From positions 161,745,937 to 161,809,936 of the forward strand of contig NC_045436.1 of NCBI RefSeq assembly GCF_002776525.5: 64,000 bases of DNA, given 5' to 3'. The translations under genes and the position numbers were made by a program. This stretch comes from Piliocolobus tephrosceles (Eukaryota; Chordata; Mammalia; Primates; Cercopithecidae). This document shows positions 22,301 through 33,528 of the stretch, one piece after another; position 1 is the stretch's first letter; each line of letters starts with the position of its first letter. The notes beneath the pieces were generated by a model that saw nothing but the letters and a program-made list of their open reading frames with translations, did not search any database and was not told where the DNA came from.

Positions 22301-22322
22301 GGGGGTGGGGCAGGGAGGAGGG
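22301..22322 (+). other. G-quadruplex-capable tract
   Basis: Four G runs of 5, 4, 3 and 3 are separated by loops of 1, 2 and 4 bases. A second pair of runs (GGGG-A-GGG) follows near 22340. Confidence 0.6.
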
Positions 22323-23424
22323 AACAGATCTGTGATTCTTGGGGAGGGAGGAGAGAGTACTCTTTCAAGAAAGATGAGAGAAATGAATGTGAATTGTGAG
22401 AAACTGGATATTTTATCTCCGAAGATAAATCTCTACTGTACTCTCAAAATCCAGGGCCTTAGCAATGACATAAAGATGATGGTGTGTAGTCAAGTGTATT
22501 GAGACTCCCACCGATGTTTATTTGAAGTTCTGTGTTAATAAAATACACAGAGGCATCTCTCCGTTTCTCTTTCCTCATGCTCCCAGTCTCCTTTTGTTAA
22601 TTCATCCCAATGAGCACCTGAAGAAACGACACTGCATATCTCATTGCCCTAGGTGTACCGTATTTAGAAAGTCCAGAACTATCCATTTTAAAGGACTACG
22701 GATCATTTTCACCATTAGGAAAGGAAATTTCCAGTTTAGGAACAGCACATTTTATATTGCAACTTTGTAACAGGGTGCATTTCTAGCTCACTTGTCAGAA
22801 GGAGTTTATTTATCAGTATTGAAAGTACTAAGTAACATGTCGTTACTTCTATAACAGTGGGAGATAATTAAATCCTACATGCTTTAAGGAATCAAGCTAG
22901 GGTCAGAGCTGTTTTGCATATAACATGCACAGATTAGGTGAAAGTAGCCTGTTTCAACTGTCACTTGATATTATATTAGCTATTAGATAAATACTACAGA
23001 ACTGCAGAGCACAGCAGCTATTTGGCAATGCTTCCCCATCCTTGCATTGTGCTATTGTGTGAACTAATACGCACTTATATGGGGATGACTTGATAAACTT
23101 AGCCAATGGGACAGCTTGACCACTGGCTGGCCTGTTTAAATTGCCATTAGATACCACGATGCTTGCTCCTTTTCATTTCCAGAGAACCATCAAAGTCCGT
23201 CTTTGAGAAAGACCTGGGCAGGATGATGTGGATCTAAATTGCTGCTCATCAGAATTTAGGGATTGTCACACTGGGTATGGGCAGCAAGATGACAAGGCTG
23301 TTAAGAAAAGGCAAAACCCAAGATTGAGTCAACTATGACAATACAGGCAGACAGTGAAGGTGGAAGGAGATGAGAGCTGCTTCATGTGAACTAAGCCAGG
23401 GAAGAACTGGCTGCTGATGCAGTG
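22323..23424. other. Unique non-coding sequence
   Basis: No repeat or gene recognised over 1.1 kb; open frames are under 85 codons. Confidence 0.5.
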
Positions 23425-23630
23425 GAAGGAATGTGGTCTGTGGAATCAGATGCACATGCATTCCAAATCTGGTCTCATTATTCACCCACTGTGTGACTTG
23501 ACTTAACCACTCAGCCTCAGTTTCCACGTCTGTGAAGTGTGCTCGTGGAGAGGATTACGTGAGATAAGTCATGTAAAGTGTCTGGGCAAGGAAGTGGCCC
23601 ATAGAGTGCACTTTGTAAATGCTAATCCTG
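23425..23630 (+). mobile_element. MIR SINE
   Basis: 'cactgtgtgacttgacttaa', 'ccactcagcctcagtttcca', 'agaggattacgtgagataag', 'tcatgtaaagtgtctgggca'. Confidence 0.8.
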
Positions 23631-24493
23631 GCAGGATCAGAAGCCGAATCCTGAACTTAGTAAGGTGTCCATCGATGAGTTACACTGGAACACAGGCTGT
23701 TTGCCAGCTCTTATTCTAGTCTTCGGTACATGTGGGTTGTCCATTACTTTCAGCTGTTGATTACATCCAGAGGGAAGGCAAAAACAAACGAATCATGCCT
23801 GTGTTTGCACTATGGATATCCCAGGACAGCATTTTAGCTATAATCTGCAGCTTTAGTTGGCTACACTTTGGAATGCATTCCTCAAAGAAGCTTTCCATCT
23901 GCTTTGAAGGTTTGTAACAAAACAATCTCAGCTATCGATTGTCAGGGATACCACCTTCTCTGATCAGCCCTCACGTTTTCTTCACTTTTCTTGTGCTACT
24001 TAGTGTTTCTACCTTGCATTCCAGTGTTTGGGGGTTATTAATGCCTCTGGACAGAATCCCTGTGTGATCCAGCTTTGATGCAGCTGGAGGATCCAGGACA
24101 ATCTCTGGCTAGAATAGGAGCTCAACAGATGTTTGCTTAAAGGTAAGGGGATGGTTTTATTGACCTGTCTTAGTTTCTCTTGGCTAGTGATGATGTTATC
24201 TCTATTTTAAGTGTTGAAGGGAAATAAAACTTAAGTCTATGGCCCCAGGAGTATATGTTTTCTGTGAAATCAACTCCTATGTCCTTGTGGTATCACAGCT
24301 GGAAAACTCTGCAGTGAACAGACAGGAGTGTCCTGAACACTACAGCAGGGAGCCTGTGTGTGGCACCAAGGGGCCACTGGTCTCTGTCTTTCTCTACTAA
24401 TTGGTGAGGATCTCAGTTGGCCCTTAACTGCTTTTTTCTAAACCTGTCTATTTTCTGTTAACTTAGGCTTCACCTTCCATGTATGTGAAATAT

Positions 24494-24522
24494 TAAACTT
24501 TCTTATAACTTAAGAAAGTTTA
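24494..24522. repeat. Perfect inverted repeat
   Basis: Arms 'taaactttctt' (24494-24504) and 'aagaaagttta' (24512-24522) are exact reverse complements with a 7-base loop. Confidence 0.85.
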
Positions 24523-24538
24523 TACATAATTGGGAAAC

Positions 24539-24568
24539 ACATAGTTGGAGAGAGAAGGGAGAGAACAG
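24539..24568 (+). repeat. 30-bp exact direct repeat, copy 1
   Basis: The 30 bases from 'acatagttggagagagaagg' onward recur without mismatch at 25534-25563. Here they sit in AT-rich sequence, not in a purine tract. Confidence 0.85.
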
Positions 24569-24854
24569 TTTGAGTTTTTCCTGTAACTTCCTGACAAAAG
24601 AATAAAACAGAATCAAAATTAATTTGATCTTAAATATTCATCATAACAGTGATGACTAATGCAAACCTATGGCAAGTATTTGTCAATACTCTTAGATAAG
24701 AAAAGAATAAAATCCTCCAAAGCATATCTAATATAATAACCATATAAAAATCATGAATATATATGTATCATAAAATAGTATTAACTAAAAATAGTTATAG
24801 TAGAGTTGAGAAATTAAGAGTAAATTATAAAAGAATTTAATCAGCATTTTAAGT

Positions 24855-24975
24855 GTTGCCTTCACATTTTTCTTCCTATCATGTCTCAAAATATTAAGCT
24901 CCTAGAGGTTAAGGCACATGTCTTATTCATCCAAATTTCAAGTACAGTTGCTGGATTATTTTTAGTTTTATATGT
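24855..24975 (+). mobile_element. L2 LINE 3' fragment
   Basis: 'attaagctcctagaggttaa', 'ggcacatgtcttattcatcc' match the L2 'gagggcagggactttgtct' region. It is cut off by the next repeat. Confidence 0.5.
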
Positions 24976-24984
24976 CAGGAAGGA

Positions 24985-25312
24985 TTAGGTTCTGATACAG
25001 TAACAAACAACCCTGAAATTTCAATCCTTGAAACAGGAAAGGTTTATTTCTTGCTTAGGCTTCATATCCATTTGGGATTGAAAGAGACACGTGGCCTGAG
25101 CCACAGCAGAACTGAGTGGTCATGTGGGCTGGGACCCAATCCCTATCCTTATTGCCCAGGGGCTCCGGCTTCTCTCCAATCTGAGGCAACTGGTGACACC
25201 AACTTCAAATCAGGGGTTCTGATTCCTGTTAAGGGAGGGAGCCCCTGCTCCCATCTCACCTTCACCTCCCTGGCTCATTGCTCACCATTACCACCATCAG
25301 AACGAATTCTGG
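24985..25312 (+). mobile_element. Old interspersed repeat, relative of 938-1347
   Basis: 'tgatacagtaacaaacaacc', 'ctgaaatttcaatccttgaa', 'aaaggtttatttcttgctta' are a frequent genome-wide opening. Downstream it is too diverged to follow. Family name not asserted. Confidence 0.5.
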
Positions 25313-25475
25313 ATTTACTCTGATGTGCCACATGCTTTGCTGGGTGCTTGGAATCTGTCAGGGAGCAGACAGGCAGAAAACCCCAGCCCCATGGCACTTA
25401 CATTACAGTGGGCAAAGGAGAGGGTCCAACACGAAGTGACAGGCACAGTGAGTAATGGATATGTATGTGGGGAGG
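25313..25475 (+). mobile_element. Ancient LINE-like 3' repeat fragment
   Basis: 'ccacatgctttgctgggtgc', 'agcagacaggcagaaaaccc' and 'ccatggcacttacattacag' in the usual order. Confidence 0.45.
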
Positions 25476-25695
25476 CAGTGAGCGCTCTGGGAAAAGAGAG
25501 CAGAGTGAGAGGGAGGAACTCAGGGAGGGAAAGACATAGTTGGAGAGAGAAGGGAGAGAACAGACACGCTGGCCCAGTGATATAGACTGACAAAAAAGTG
25601 ACAAGGGAGGAAGAAAAGAAACTTTCCGAGGCAGCGAGAAGATGCTCAGAGAGTGAGATACAGAGAGCCAGGCAGAAAGAGCAAAAGAGAGCTTG
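25476..25695. repeat. Purine-rich (GA/GGA) low-complexity tract
   Basis: Dense gaga, ggga and agag words over about 220 bases. This creates stop-poor frames on both strands (86, 92 and 121 codons), which are compositional artefacts. Contains copy 2 of the 30-bp direct repeat. Confidence 0.7.
25534..25563 (+). repeat. 30-bp exact direct repeat, copy 2
   Basis: Identical to 24539-24568; start-to-start spacing 995 bases. This copy lies within the purine-rich tract and is the likelier origin. Confidence 0.85.
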
Positions 25696-26049
25696 CTGTG
25701 CCGAGGAGCAAGGATTCCTTCACCTACACGCTCAGCCATCCATCTGTAGCTCAGCCCTGTCACTCTCCCTTGCAGCCTGACCTGGCCTCTCTGCCAGGTA
25801 CCTTCTCACACCACTGTCTTCTCTAGCACCGGCCACTCCCCACCTCTCCCATTTCAGTTCTTACCATCACTCCCATGCTGGCCACATTGTACTAGGTGGC
25901 CTTTCTTAGAGACAGAGCTCTTGCACCATCTATTTTGCAAGGGTTTCTCTGACCTCTCTGCTCCATTCTGCATTGGGGGCCCCTTTTAATGGTCTCCCGC
26001 CTACTCATCCCAGCTATAGGTGAACTGAGACAGGGATGGATGCTAATGT
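25696..26049. other. Unassigned, possibly degraded L2
   Basis: 'gtttctctgacctctctgct' and neighbouring C/T-rich text resemble L2 but are too weak for a firm call. Confidence 0.3.
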
Positions 26050-26245
26050 TAGTGACATTGAACACATCTGATGCTTACTGTCAGGCACTGTGCTGAACAC
26101 TTCTCCTGTATTGCCTTGTTTAATCTTCCTAAGAGTGCTTTAAGGTAGGACAGTTGTTATTAGCTTCGTTTTAGAGGTGATGAACATGGCACAGAGAGAT
26201 TTAGGAACTTGCCCAAGATAACCTAGCTTGTAAAGAGAGCAGCCT
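26050..26245 (-). mobile_element. MIR SINE
   Basis: 'gtcaggcactgtgctgaaca', 'tgtttaatcttcctaagagt', 'ggcacagagagatttaggaa', 'cttgcccaagataacctagc'. Confidence 0.8.
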
Positions 26246-26327
26246 GTTCTTCTAATATGAATAAACAGGTACGTGTTGTACTTACTCCTAACACTAAATG
26301 TATGACAATTTTTGTGATATTTCTATG

Positions 26328-26361
26328 CCCCCCCCCCGCCACTCCTCACCCTCCCTACCCC
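26328..26361 (-). other. C-rich tract, minus-strand G-quadruplex candidate
   Basis: A C10 run followed by CCC, CCC and CCCC runs within 34 bases gives at least four G runs on the minus strand. Confidence 0.55.
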
Positions 26362-26475
26362 GCTAGATAATATGTACTGTGAGCTTCTTGAGAACTGGAC
26401 AGACATCTTTGGTGGGTACTTTGTACCCGGCTGAGAATCAGCTCTAAGTACATCACTGAGGAAGGAATGAATAGA
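26362..26475 (+). mobile_element. L2 LINE 3' end
   Basis: 'atgtactgtgagcttcttga', 'gaactggacagacatctttg', 'atcactgaggaaggaatgaa'. Confidence 0.55.
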
Positions 26476-27429
26476 CGTATCACTGTTAGGACATCTGCTC
26501 AGTGAGAGGGCCAGCAAGTGACCTGTGTGCTTCTTAGCCATGGGCTTTGGAAGACCTGACTGGCCACTGCCCAGCATAAGCCTGTGTGAGATAGGATAGA
26601 GTGCTGGAGGAGGGATGCTCCTGGGTGAGGAGACTCTTGGTGATGGGTGGTCCGTAGTCCCCTGGAGGCAGCTGCACAGTCAGCAGAGCCTCTGCAATTT
26701 CTCCTGTGCCTGCAAGGGGCAGAGGGCCAGAGGAGGGGAACCCTGCTTGCATGCTATGGGCCAGGAACCCTGCTTCAAGGCCGACACATTTTGGTGGCAC
26801 TTCAGAGGTCATGAAGGGCTTTCATGCCCAGAGGTACACAGGTCGTTGCCAAGAAGACTGGGCAGTTGACTGGAAGTCCTCATGTTTTTGCGGCCTCAGC
26901 AATGCTAGGCCAACTGCCACACTGGCCTGAGCAGAGCCACAGAGGCGGGGTTTTAACTCATAACAGCATCCTTGGTGTTCTTGTAGGGATTCTTGACAGA
27001 ATGAAGAGAAAGAGGTATTTCACAGAAGAAAAGTACAAAGTACTGATGCTCACCGTGGGGAGAAAAATGCATGTCCAGATACCCCTGTGCTCATAGAGGA
27101 TTCAGAGACAAGGGGTGTGAGAAATTGAGTGCTGGAATGAGGATGAGGAAGGTGACTCCTCTGTCCCCCCTTCCCTTTCTCATCTCTGCCTTCAACACCC
27201 ATTCCCCACTCCCCAGGACAGAGGACCTGTGAAATCACTGTCTTTTACTCACATCCCGATCTCTTTGGAAAAATAAGGGGAGCCCATCTCCTTACAAGCA
27301 TTGAATTCTCTAGTAGCAGATTGCTTAAACCTGTGAAGCATTGTCTTGTGGGGATAGAGAACATTGAATACAGGAGAAAAACATAGAATAAATAAGAGTT
27401 TCTAAGGCAGTCTGTATTGATATTATACT
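26476..27429. other. Unique, GC-richer non-coding sequence
   Basis: Several overlapping 62-92 codon frames on both strands (26534-27238) reflect higher GC. No domain or splice support. Confidence 0.45.
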
Positions 27430-27720
27430 TATAAAACCTAAAAGCCCCGGCCGACTGTGGAAAATTAATGATAGGTAGTCAATATTAATTGTCCCTCAAA
27501 AAAAGCAAGGGGAAAAATCCTCCAAAATGAGGATCAATATAATCCCTTTGCCAGTGCTGTATTGAGCCTTTCTTCCAAAAATAAATATATTTTTAAGCCA
27601 TTGACAGGATTATTTAGGAAAGCGTTTACGTAGTCCTGCTAATGGAAAACCGTGATAATGATCTTTGAACAATAGCTTTTAGAAACATCAGTGCTTGGGT
27701 GGTAGACTGGCTTGTCGGTC
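27430..27720. promoter_or_regulatory. Candidate conserved non-coding block
   Basis: Repeat-free, with AT-rich cores such as 'gaaaattaatgatagg' and 'tcaatattaattgtcc' near 27460-27493 and retained CpGs at 'ccccggccgac', 'aagcgtttacgtag' and 'aaccgtgataatg'. Function is inferred only from repeat absence and motif content. Confidence 0.25.
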
Positions 27721-28429
27721 AATATTGCAGTTTCTCTTTGAAAGGGAAGAAGCCAAGATGAAGGAGTGGATGGAGTTTGGATACCTGATCTCCCCTGCAG
27801 AGATTTTGTTTTTCAATCTCCCATGAATTATTAAATATGAATCCAGCCATGCAAGGTAGGAGAAAGGAGATAATTTCTCTATGAGTGTGCTGATTAGCCA
27901 GTTGCTCAGGTCAGTAAGGACTCCACGTGTTTCCAGTTTCTATATATGTCTGTAGAAATGGAGCATGATCCTTACAGCATCTCAAGTGAATGATTTTTCA
28001 ATTAGCCTCTAGTTCCTTTGCAGTATTCCCTTTGCAGTCCTATGTGGGTGATGTAGAGCAAAGGTTTAAGAGGTTTTGGACAATTTATGTGGTTTGGAGA
28101 GGCTGTTTGTCAAGAAACAATATCTGCAACAACTTTTATGTTCAATTTGAGTCCCAGGTCTTTTGCTTATTTTTATAGCCCCGTTTTCTGAGGTGTTAAA
28201 GCTAACTTAAAGCCGTGTTTAAATTGTGTCAGTGGTGTTGGTAAGATGTTTCTGGACAGTGCTGGGAAAACCCAACCCTTAGATATACGGAGACAGTGGA
28301 CTTTGTTATAACTGGAGGGCTCTTTAGTGTCTCGTCAAAATACTTTAAAACGTGAATATTGTCTGAGCTGAAACTTTACCCTCATGGTAGTAGAAGAGTA
28401 TGGATGAATTTGGAATTCAGCCAGGTCTT
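27721..28429. other. Unique non-coding sequence
   Basis: No repeat or gene recognised. Confidence 0.5.
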
Positions 28430-28612
28430 GGAGATCTGGAAATAGTACTTCCTAAGATAAATTACTTATCAATCATTACAGCTCAGTTTTCTAACCTGTA
28501 AAACTGGAATTGGTTTAAAGATTAAATGAGACAATGTATGGAAGTGTTTGGTCAGAACCTGGCATAAAGTAACTCCTCAATAAATATAATTATTTCTATT
28601 ATTATTGCTGGT
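28430..28612 (+). mobile_element. MIR SINE
   Basis: 'cagctcagttttctaacctg', 'taaaactggaattggtttaa', 'agattaaatgagacaatgta', 'cctggcataaagtaactcct'. Confidence 0.8.
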
Positions 28613-28619
28613 GCTGTTT

Positions 28620-29040
28620 TTAGGAATCTAGCCTAAGATTAGATGTAGGAATATGTCCAAAGATTTGGTTGGAAAGATGTTCTTCACAGCATTGTTTATA
28701 ATAGTGAAAAATTGAATTGCCTAAATATATTATAGCATATATGTACAAGGGCTGTTGTGTTATTTGGCTATTAAGAACCATGTGGATGATATTTAATGGA
28801 AGAAGAGTGTTCACAATAATTTAAGTGAAACATGGGTTTGCAAAATAGTATCATTCTATTGTTTGTTCAAATATCATGAGCATAAATATATACTCACACA
28901 CAGAAAAATAATACCTAGGTGTATCCCTGGTTTATGGGAATACAATTTTTAATGTTTTAATTGCTTTTTTTGCTTACCTACATTTTTTTACAATGCTATA
29001 CTTGATTAAAATCTATTTTTGATTGGAAAAAAGAAAACTT
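28620..29040 (+). mobile_element. Old L1 (L1M-type) 3' end
   Basis: 'ttcttcacagcattgtttat', 'aatagtgaaaaattgaattg', 'ggctattaagaaccatgtgg' are L1M ORF2-end and 3' UTR blocks. An A-rich tail remnant (about 29024-29038) closes it. Confidence 0.7.
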
Positions 29041-30385
29041 TAAAATGAGATGAGGTCCCCCAGGTGGGGGAAATGGGGGAGATCTTTAGTGGTGAAAAAA
29101 AAAGTCGAAGTGTCAGTAAGGCTTTATCAGAGATTTGGGATGTGAACTTGAATGTGCTGGAGCTTGTGTCATTCCATCAGAAAACATAAGCAAGAGAGGA
29201 AAGATCAGGAACATTTGAAAATGAGATCATGAGGAATGAGAACTATATAGTCGCTTGGCCCCATATATTTTCTTTATTAGAAGACTTACTGACATTTGAA
29301 AAATGGAGACCTGTGCCTCCGCCTTGAGGTTGATTGGCATTTATGGGCAGGGTGAGGCATGGTTTGCCCCCCCTCACCACCCTCACCCCACATCCAAACC
29401 CTCACCCATCTACCCTCTGAATTAAATTGGATAAGCTATAAAACTTTCTAAAATGGCTATGTGCAGAAAGACTAGTTGTCATTTTCAAAATATGACTTAT
29501 CTGGATAGAAATTTGAAAAAGTAACTTGTGACATTTTAAACACTTTTACTGACTCTTGTTAAAAAAGAAAAAAGAAAATTGTACCTGTTCAGGGAGAAAA
29601 AGCAAGAAGAACTGAGAATAGTTTTATATCAAATCTTTATTGTCTTTATTGAAATAGTTGGGTCTAAATCCCAACGGATTTTGTAAAAATTGAATTAATG
29701 TTTGGAAGGGACACATGATTGCTATAAATATCTGTTTATATTCATACCTCAGGAGTGGGCCAAGTCCCTTAATTTTCTTCATAAATGGAAAATTATTTTC
29801 ACAAATGGAGATTTATCATTTTTATGATGCTATAACTTGACCCTTAGAGTTCTGGAAGTTTTAGGGCTTCCAGTTGAATATATTTCTTTCTAAGACAGGA
29901 AGCATATGTGTTCATGTATAAGACTGAGTATAAGTGAATGTGTCTATTTTCCTCCAAAGGGCTAAAGCACATTTATGACTATTTTATCCTTTTAACTACA
30001 AGTTTTTTTGCAAGGGAAAAATTATATTTGTCCCAAAGCTATCATACTTTCAAAACTGTCCTTAGACACTTTTGCCATTTGTTAAGTATTTAATCCTGGG
30101 AATAATAAGTTTTTTTCTAGGGTCCCATTCATCTTTAACACACCCAAAAGTTGAACATCATAAAGTATGCTAAATGCTGTAAACAATGATGTCGTTATTG
30201 TCAGTCAAAATTGCTAAAAACTGTTTTGTTAGGAAAAATATTCTGAATACAAATTTAGATGAAGTATATTTACTTTCTGAGATGCCCATTTCTGCCTTAG
30301 TTTCTCTCTTTCCTTGTTCCTTTGTGGTCTCTCTTTCCCTCTCTCGGTATGTGCACTATCTCTCTGTTTGCTTAAACATCTTGTC
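29041..30385. other. Unique non-coding sequence
   Basis: No gene or clear repeat. It includes a C-rich tract at 29367-29389 and a pyrimidine-rich stretch at 30290-30385. Confidence 0.45.
29367..29389 (-). other. Minus-strand G-quadruplex candidate
   Basis: C7, then CCC and CCCC with loops of 6 and 3 bases. The C7 can supply two runs. Confidence 0.5.
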
Positions 30386-30412
30386 TTTTTTTTTTTTTTT
30401 TTTTTTTTTTTT
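30386..30412. repeat. T27 homopolymer
   Basis: 27 consecutive Ts with no Alu or L1 attached. It may be an orphaned antisense poly(A) tail or a de novo mononucleotide repeat. It generates the poly-K and poly-F frames around it. Confidence 0.9.
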
Positions 30413-32253
30413 GTCTCTCTGGTGTACACTATTATGTACAAAACATTCTCCACTACCCTCAGATTCCCTTCCCTGCCATGGAGTCTTAGGTTTACCAGCA
30501 AAACTCACCCTCAGCATTCATTTCTTCAGAGCCCTTTTAGTTCTCAAGAATTACTATCTGAGGCTAATTTCACATACAGTGTTAGGATTTGAGTGTATTC
30601 ATGTTTTCTCTTCTACTGTTGAAGTCACAACTGGTTACCTGGTTTTTTTCTTTGATCCAAATACTGACTAAATTTTTTAAATTGGTTGCCAGAGTTTCAA
30701 AAATTTTACATAATGAATAATACTGTCTTTTAAAAGATCGGAAGATTGAACCTCTTTGTGTACTTTTCACATGGCAATAGAGGGCTGAGCTTCCCATGTT
30801 CTCCAATACATCGCAGCTCTGCCCTCACCCCTTGGGATCTTCATGCACTTATGTTACTACCCTAATCTCTGTAGACACTTTGCTATCTCTGTTCTCTTCC
30901 TTCCTGTTCCTACAATTTCCTCTCCTGGAATCCCCCTTTCGTCTCCACTAAAAGGAGCGAGAACAATGGAAATTCCAGTTCCTATGACTTTACCCAAGAT
31001 GGAGAATGTTGTTACGAGAATTGCTATGAAACAACTCCTAATGTCATTTGGGATCATTGATATCTGAGTCAACCATTTAGATCTATTGGTGTGGTTTGTC
31101 CTCTGATATTTCTCAGGTGTGTTATTCATTGTCTTAACCTTGGGAGTCATAAAATAAACAAATAAATTTTATCTCAATTTGAACAGCAACGCAAGTTGAA
31201 AGAACTTAGAAATTCTACTGGAGCCTGTCTGGTTTCCAATGATACAGTATATTCATAACTCTTGTAGGCTTCAGGAAGCACCTTCATGGGATCATGTCTG
31301 AATTTTCCTTTTCCCCACAATTGTGTGATAACTTTTCCCTGTTATTGCCCCTCTGGCTGTGGCAATCTTTCTGAATAGGCCAAGAGCACATCAATGCCTG
31401 GCCTGCCTATGTTTAGCATTTAATGGATGTTCGTTAAGTGAATGAACATTTTCGTGTATGTTTATAAAACTGAAGCAGAGAGAGGAGAAAATAATTGTCT
31501 TTGGTTATACATGAAGTCACTGAAAAATGGGTTAGATTTGGCCGATTAGTTCAAATATTTATTTAAGTGAAAAAGTGCTGCTTTCCTCTCATTCTATCCC
31601 AATCCCCATCACACCACATTGTGACCCAATTTCTCAGTAAATGTTCAATTTTCCTTTTCCATGAGCCCTTGAAATGGTCATATGTATTGATGATTCAAAT
31701 TCTAATTCTTATTTCCAACAGAATTGCACTAAAATAATGGTTTCCAATTTTCAGAACATTTACAAACTGTTTCCTTGCTTAAACAATTGGAATTCTGACA
31801 TTTTGGGTTCATATTGTTCTACTCATATTGTAATTATTGCAGCCTAAGCACCACTGTATTGGCAGTGATTTTATCAAACAAAAGTACACACAGTCACATA
31901 TTTGTGCATGCTTTATCAGCTTCCAATGAACTCATGCGTTTCTGCTGTTGGGATTCTCCATGGACATCAATCTCATCTCTTTAGCAACTGTTGACAATAA
32001 AGCAGGTATTTTCTCTTCAAGCTAATATATGGTGTCTTCTTGAAGTTCTCCCATCTTATGAAATGAACATTAGTTTACTTTAATTTTGCAATGTGTTTCT
32101 GCTTTGGACAAGGCTTTCTCGGAGAAGCTTTGTATAAGTCATATGTACTGTCTGTTAGATGCAACTTAACACATCTACCAGAAACGACAAGTACTTTGAA
32201 GACCTCTCCTTCTAGAGTCTCCCAAGTGCCTGTACGCAAGAGTGCATTACACT
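30413..32253. other. Unique non-coding sequence
   Basis: A possible L2 end lies at 31370-31455 ('atggatgttcgttaagtgaa'). Overlapping frames at 30843-31150 are on opposite strands. Confidence 0.45.
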
Positions 32254-32288
32254 CACACACACACACACAGACACACACACACACACAC
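32254..32288. repeat. (CA)n microsatellite
   Basis: About 17 CA units with a single 'ag' interruption in the middle. Confidence 0.9.
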
Positions 32289-32624
32289 GCCACTGTGAAC
32301 TGAGAATAGCATTGTCAGCTCTGAGCTGTTGAAGGTCTAGGCAGTCATAATGATAGTTTGACTCAGAAATAAAAGCCAGATCTAGGATGAGCTTTCCCTT
32401 TTTCCTTGCTTCCTTGGGACTTCATTGTTGCTGCAAAAATGAAAGTGAAGGTGAAAAAGAGGACCTGTTAAAATGGAGAGTAAATAGTAACTGTTTTACC
32501 CATAAAACCGCTGAAATATCAGCTTATATAGGAATACTATGAACCAAACTGAAAGAGTATTCATTGGTACCCCAGCAACAGGATTTTAGAAAGACTTAGA
32601 GACCTCGCTTTATGAAAGGAGGCT

Positions 32625-32760
32625 CTACCTCTATCTCTATCTCTGTCTCTATATCATCTATACCTATTCCTATCCCTAAACTATATTTGTATATGTATAT
32701 GTAGACATACAAATATATGTGTATGTGTTTGTGTGTGTATTTATTTATGACTGTATATCA
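32625..32760. repeat. Low-complexity (CTAT)/(TATG) region
   Basis: Degraded 'tctatctc' units pass into 'tatatgtgtatg' units and a short TG stretch. Confidence 0.7.
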
Positions 32761-32926
32761 TCGATTTCTGTTGACCTATATATGATGAAATATTGGGAAT
32801 TTCATATGGCTCAGCCCACTAACTCTATCCACAGAATGGATTCCTGCCTTCCTTCTCCACCCATTTTTCTTTGTTTCTTCCTGTGCTAGAGATGGAGCTG
32901 GAAATGTCAAATGTGAATTGCAACAC

Positions 32927-33528
32927 TGCTGTAGACAGAATATCATGATGGCCCCTGAGATTCCCACCTGTCTAATCCCCTCCTCTTCAGTGTGGTTAAG
33001 ACATGTGAATATGATGGGATGTCACTTTTGTGATTAGGTTACACAATAAAGCAAAAGCACGTGGATTTTACAACTGAAATTAGGTCCCAAATCAGTTGAT
33101 TTTGAATTAATCAAAAGAGAGGTAATTCTGGGTGGGTCTGAGTTAATCAGGTGAAAGCTTTTTAAAAGAAGGGGTGGGTCTTTCCTGAGGCGACAGATAC
33201 TCTCCTCATGGCCATGACAAAGCAAGCAGCTATGTTTTGAGCTGCCTATGAAGAAGGATGGCCCTCTGGAGCTGAGGGCCTCAGTTTTACAACTTCAAGG
33301 AACTGAATATTGATAACACTTTGACTGAGTTTGGAAGAGGACCCTGAGCTCCAGATGAGAACACAGGCTGGCTGACATCTTGATTGTAGCCTTGCAAGGC
33401 CGTGAGAAGAGGATTCAGCTAGACTATGCTCATCTGATCCACAGAAACCATGAGATAATAAAGGTGTATTGTTTTAAATCACTGAAGTTTTGATGATTAG
33501 TGATGCAATGACAGAAAATGAATACAAA
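32927..33528 (+). mobile_element. MaLR-type LTR (MLT1-like), solo
   Basis: 'gcccctgagattcccacctg', 'catgtgaatatgatgggatg', 'aatcagttgattttgaatta', 'tctgagttaatcaggtgaaa', 'ggctgacatcttgattgtag' and 'ttaaatcactgaagttt' occur in LTR order. An AATAAA lies at 33457-33462. No internal retroviral coding region flanks it. Confidence 0.7.

Larger units (their letters stand above)
23631..24854. other. Mostly unique sequence, weak L2 remnant
   Basis: A possible L2 3' remnant lies at 23985-24140 ('gaataggagctcaacagatg'). The rest is unassigned and becomes strongly AT-rich from 24600. It includes a perfect hairpin at 24494-24522. Confidence 0.4.

Noticed and set aside
25315..25780. Minus-strand 121-codon serine/leucine-rich frame and neighbours
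   Set aside because: Produced by the purine-rich low-complexity tract, which lacks stops on either strand.
30186..30671. 161-codon plus frame with poly-F and a 90-codon minus frame with poly-K
   Set aside because: Driven by the T27 homopolymer.
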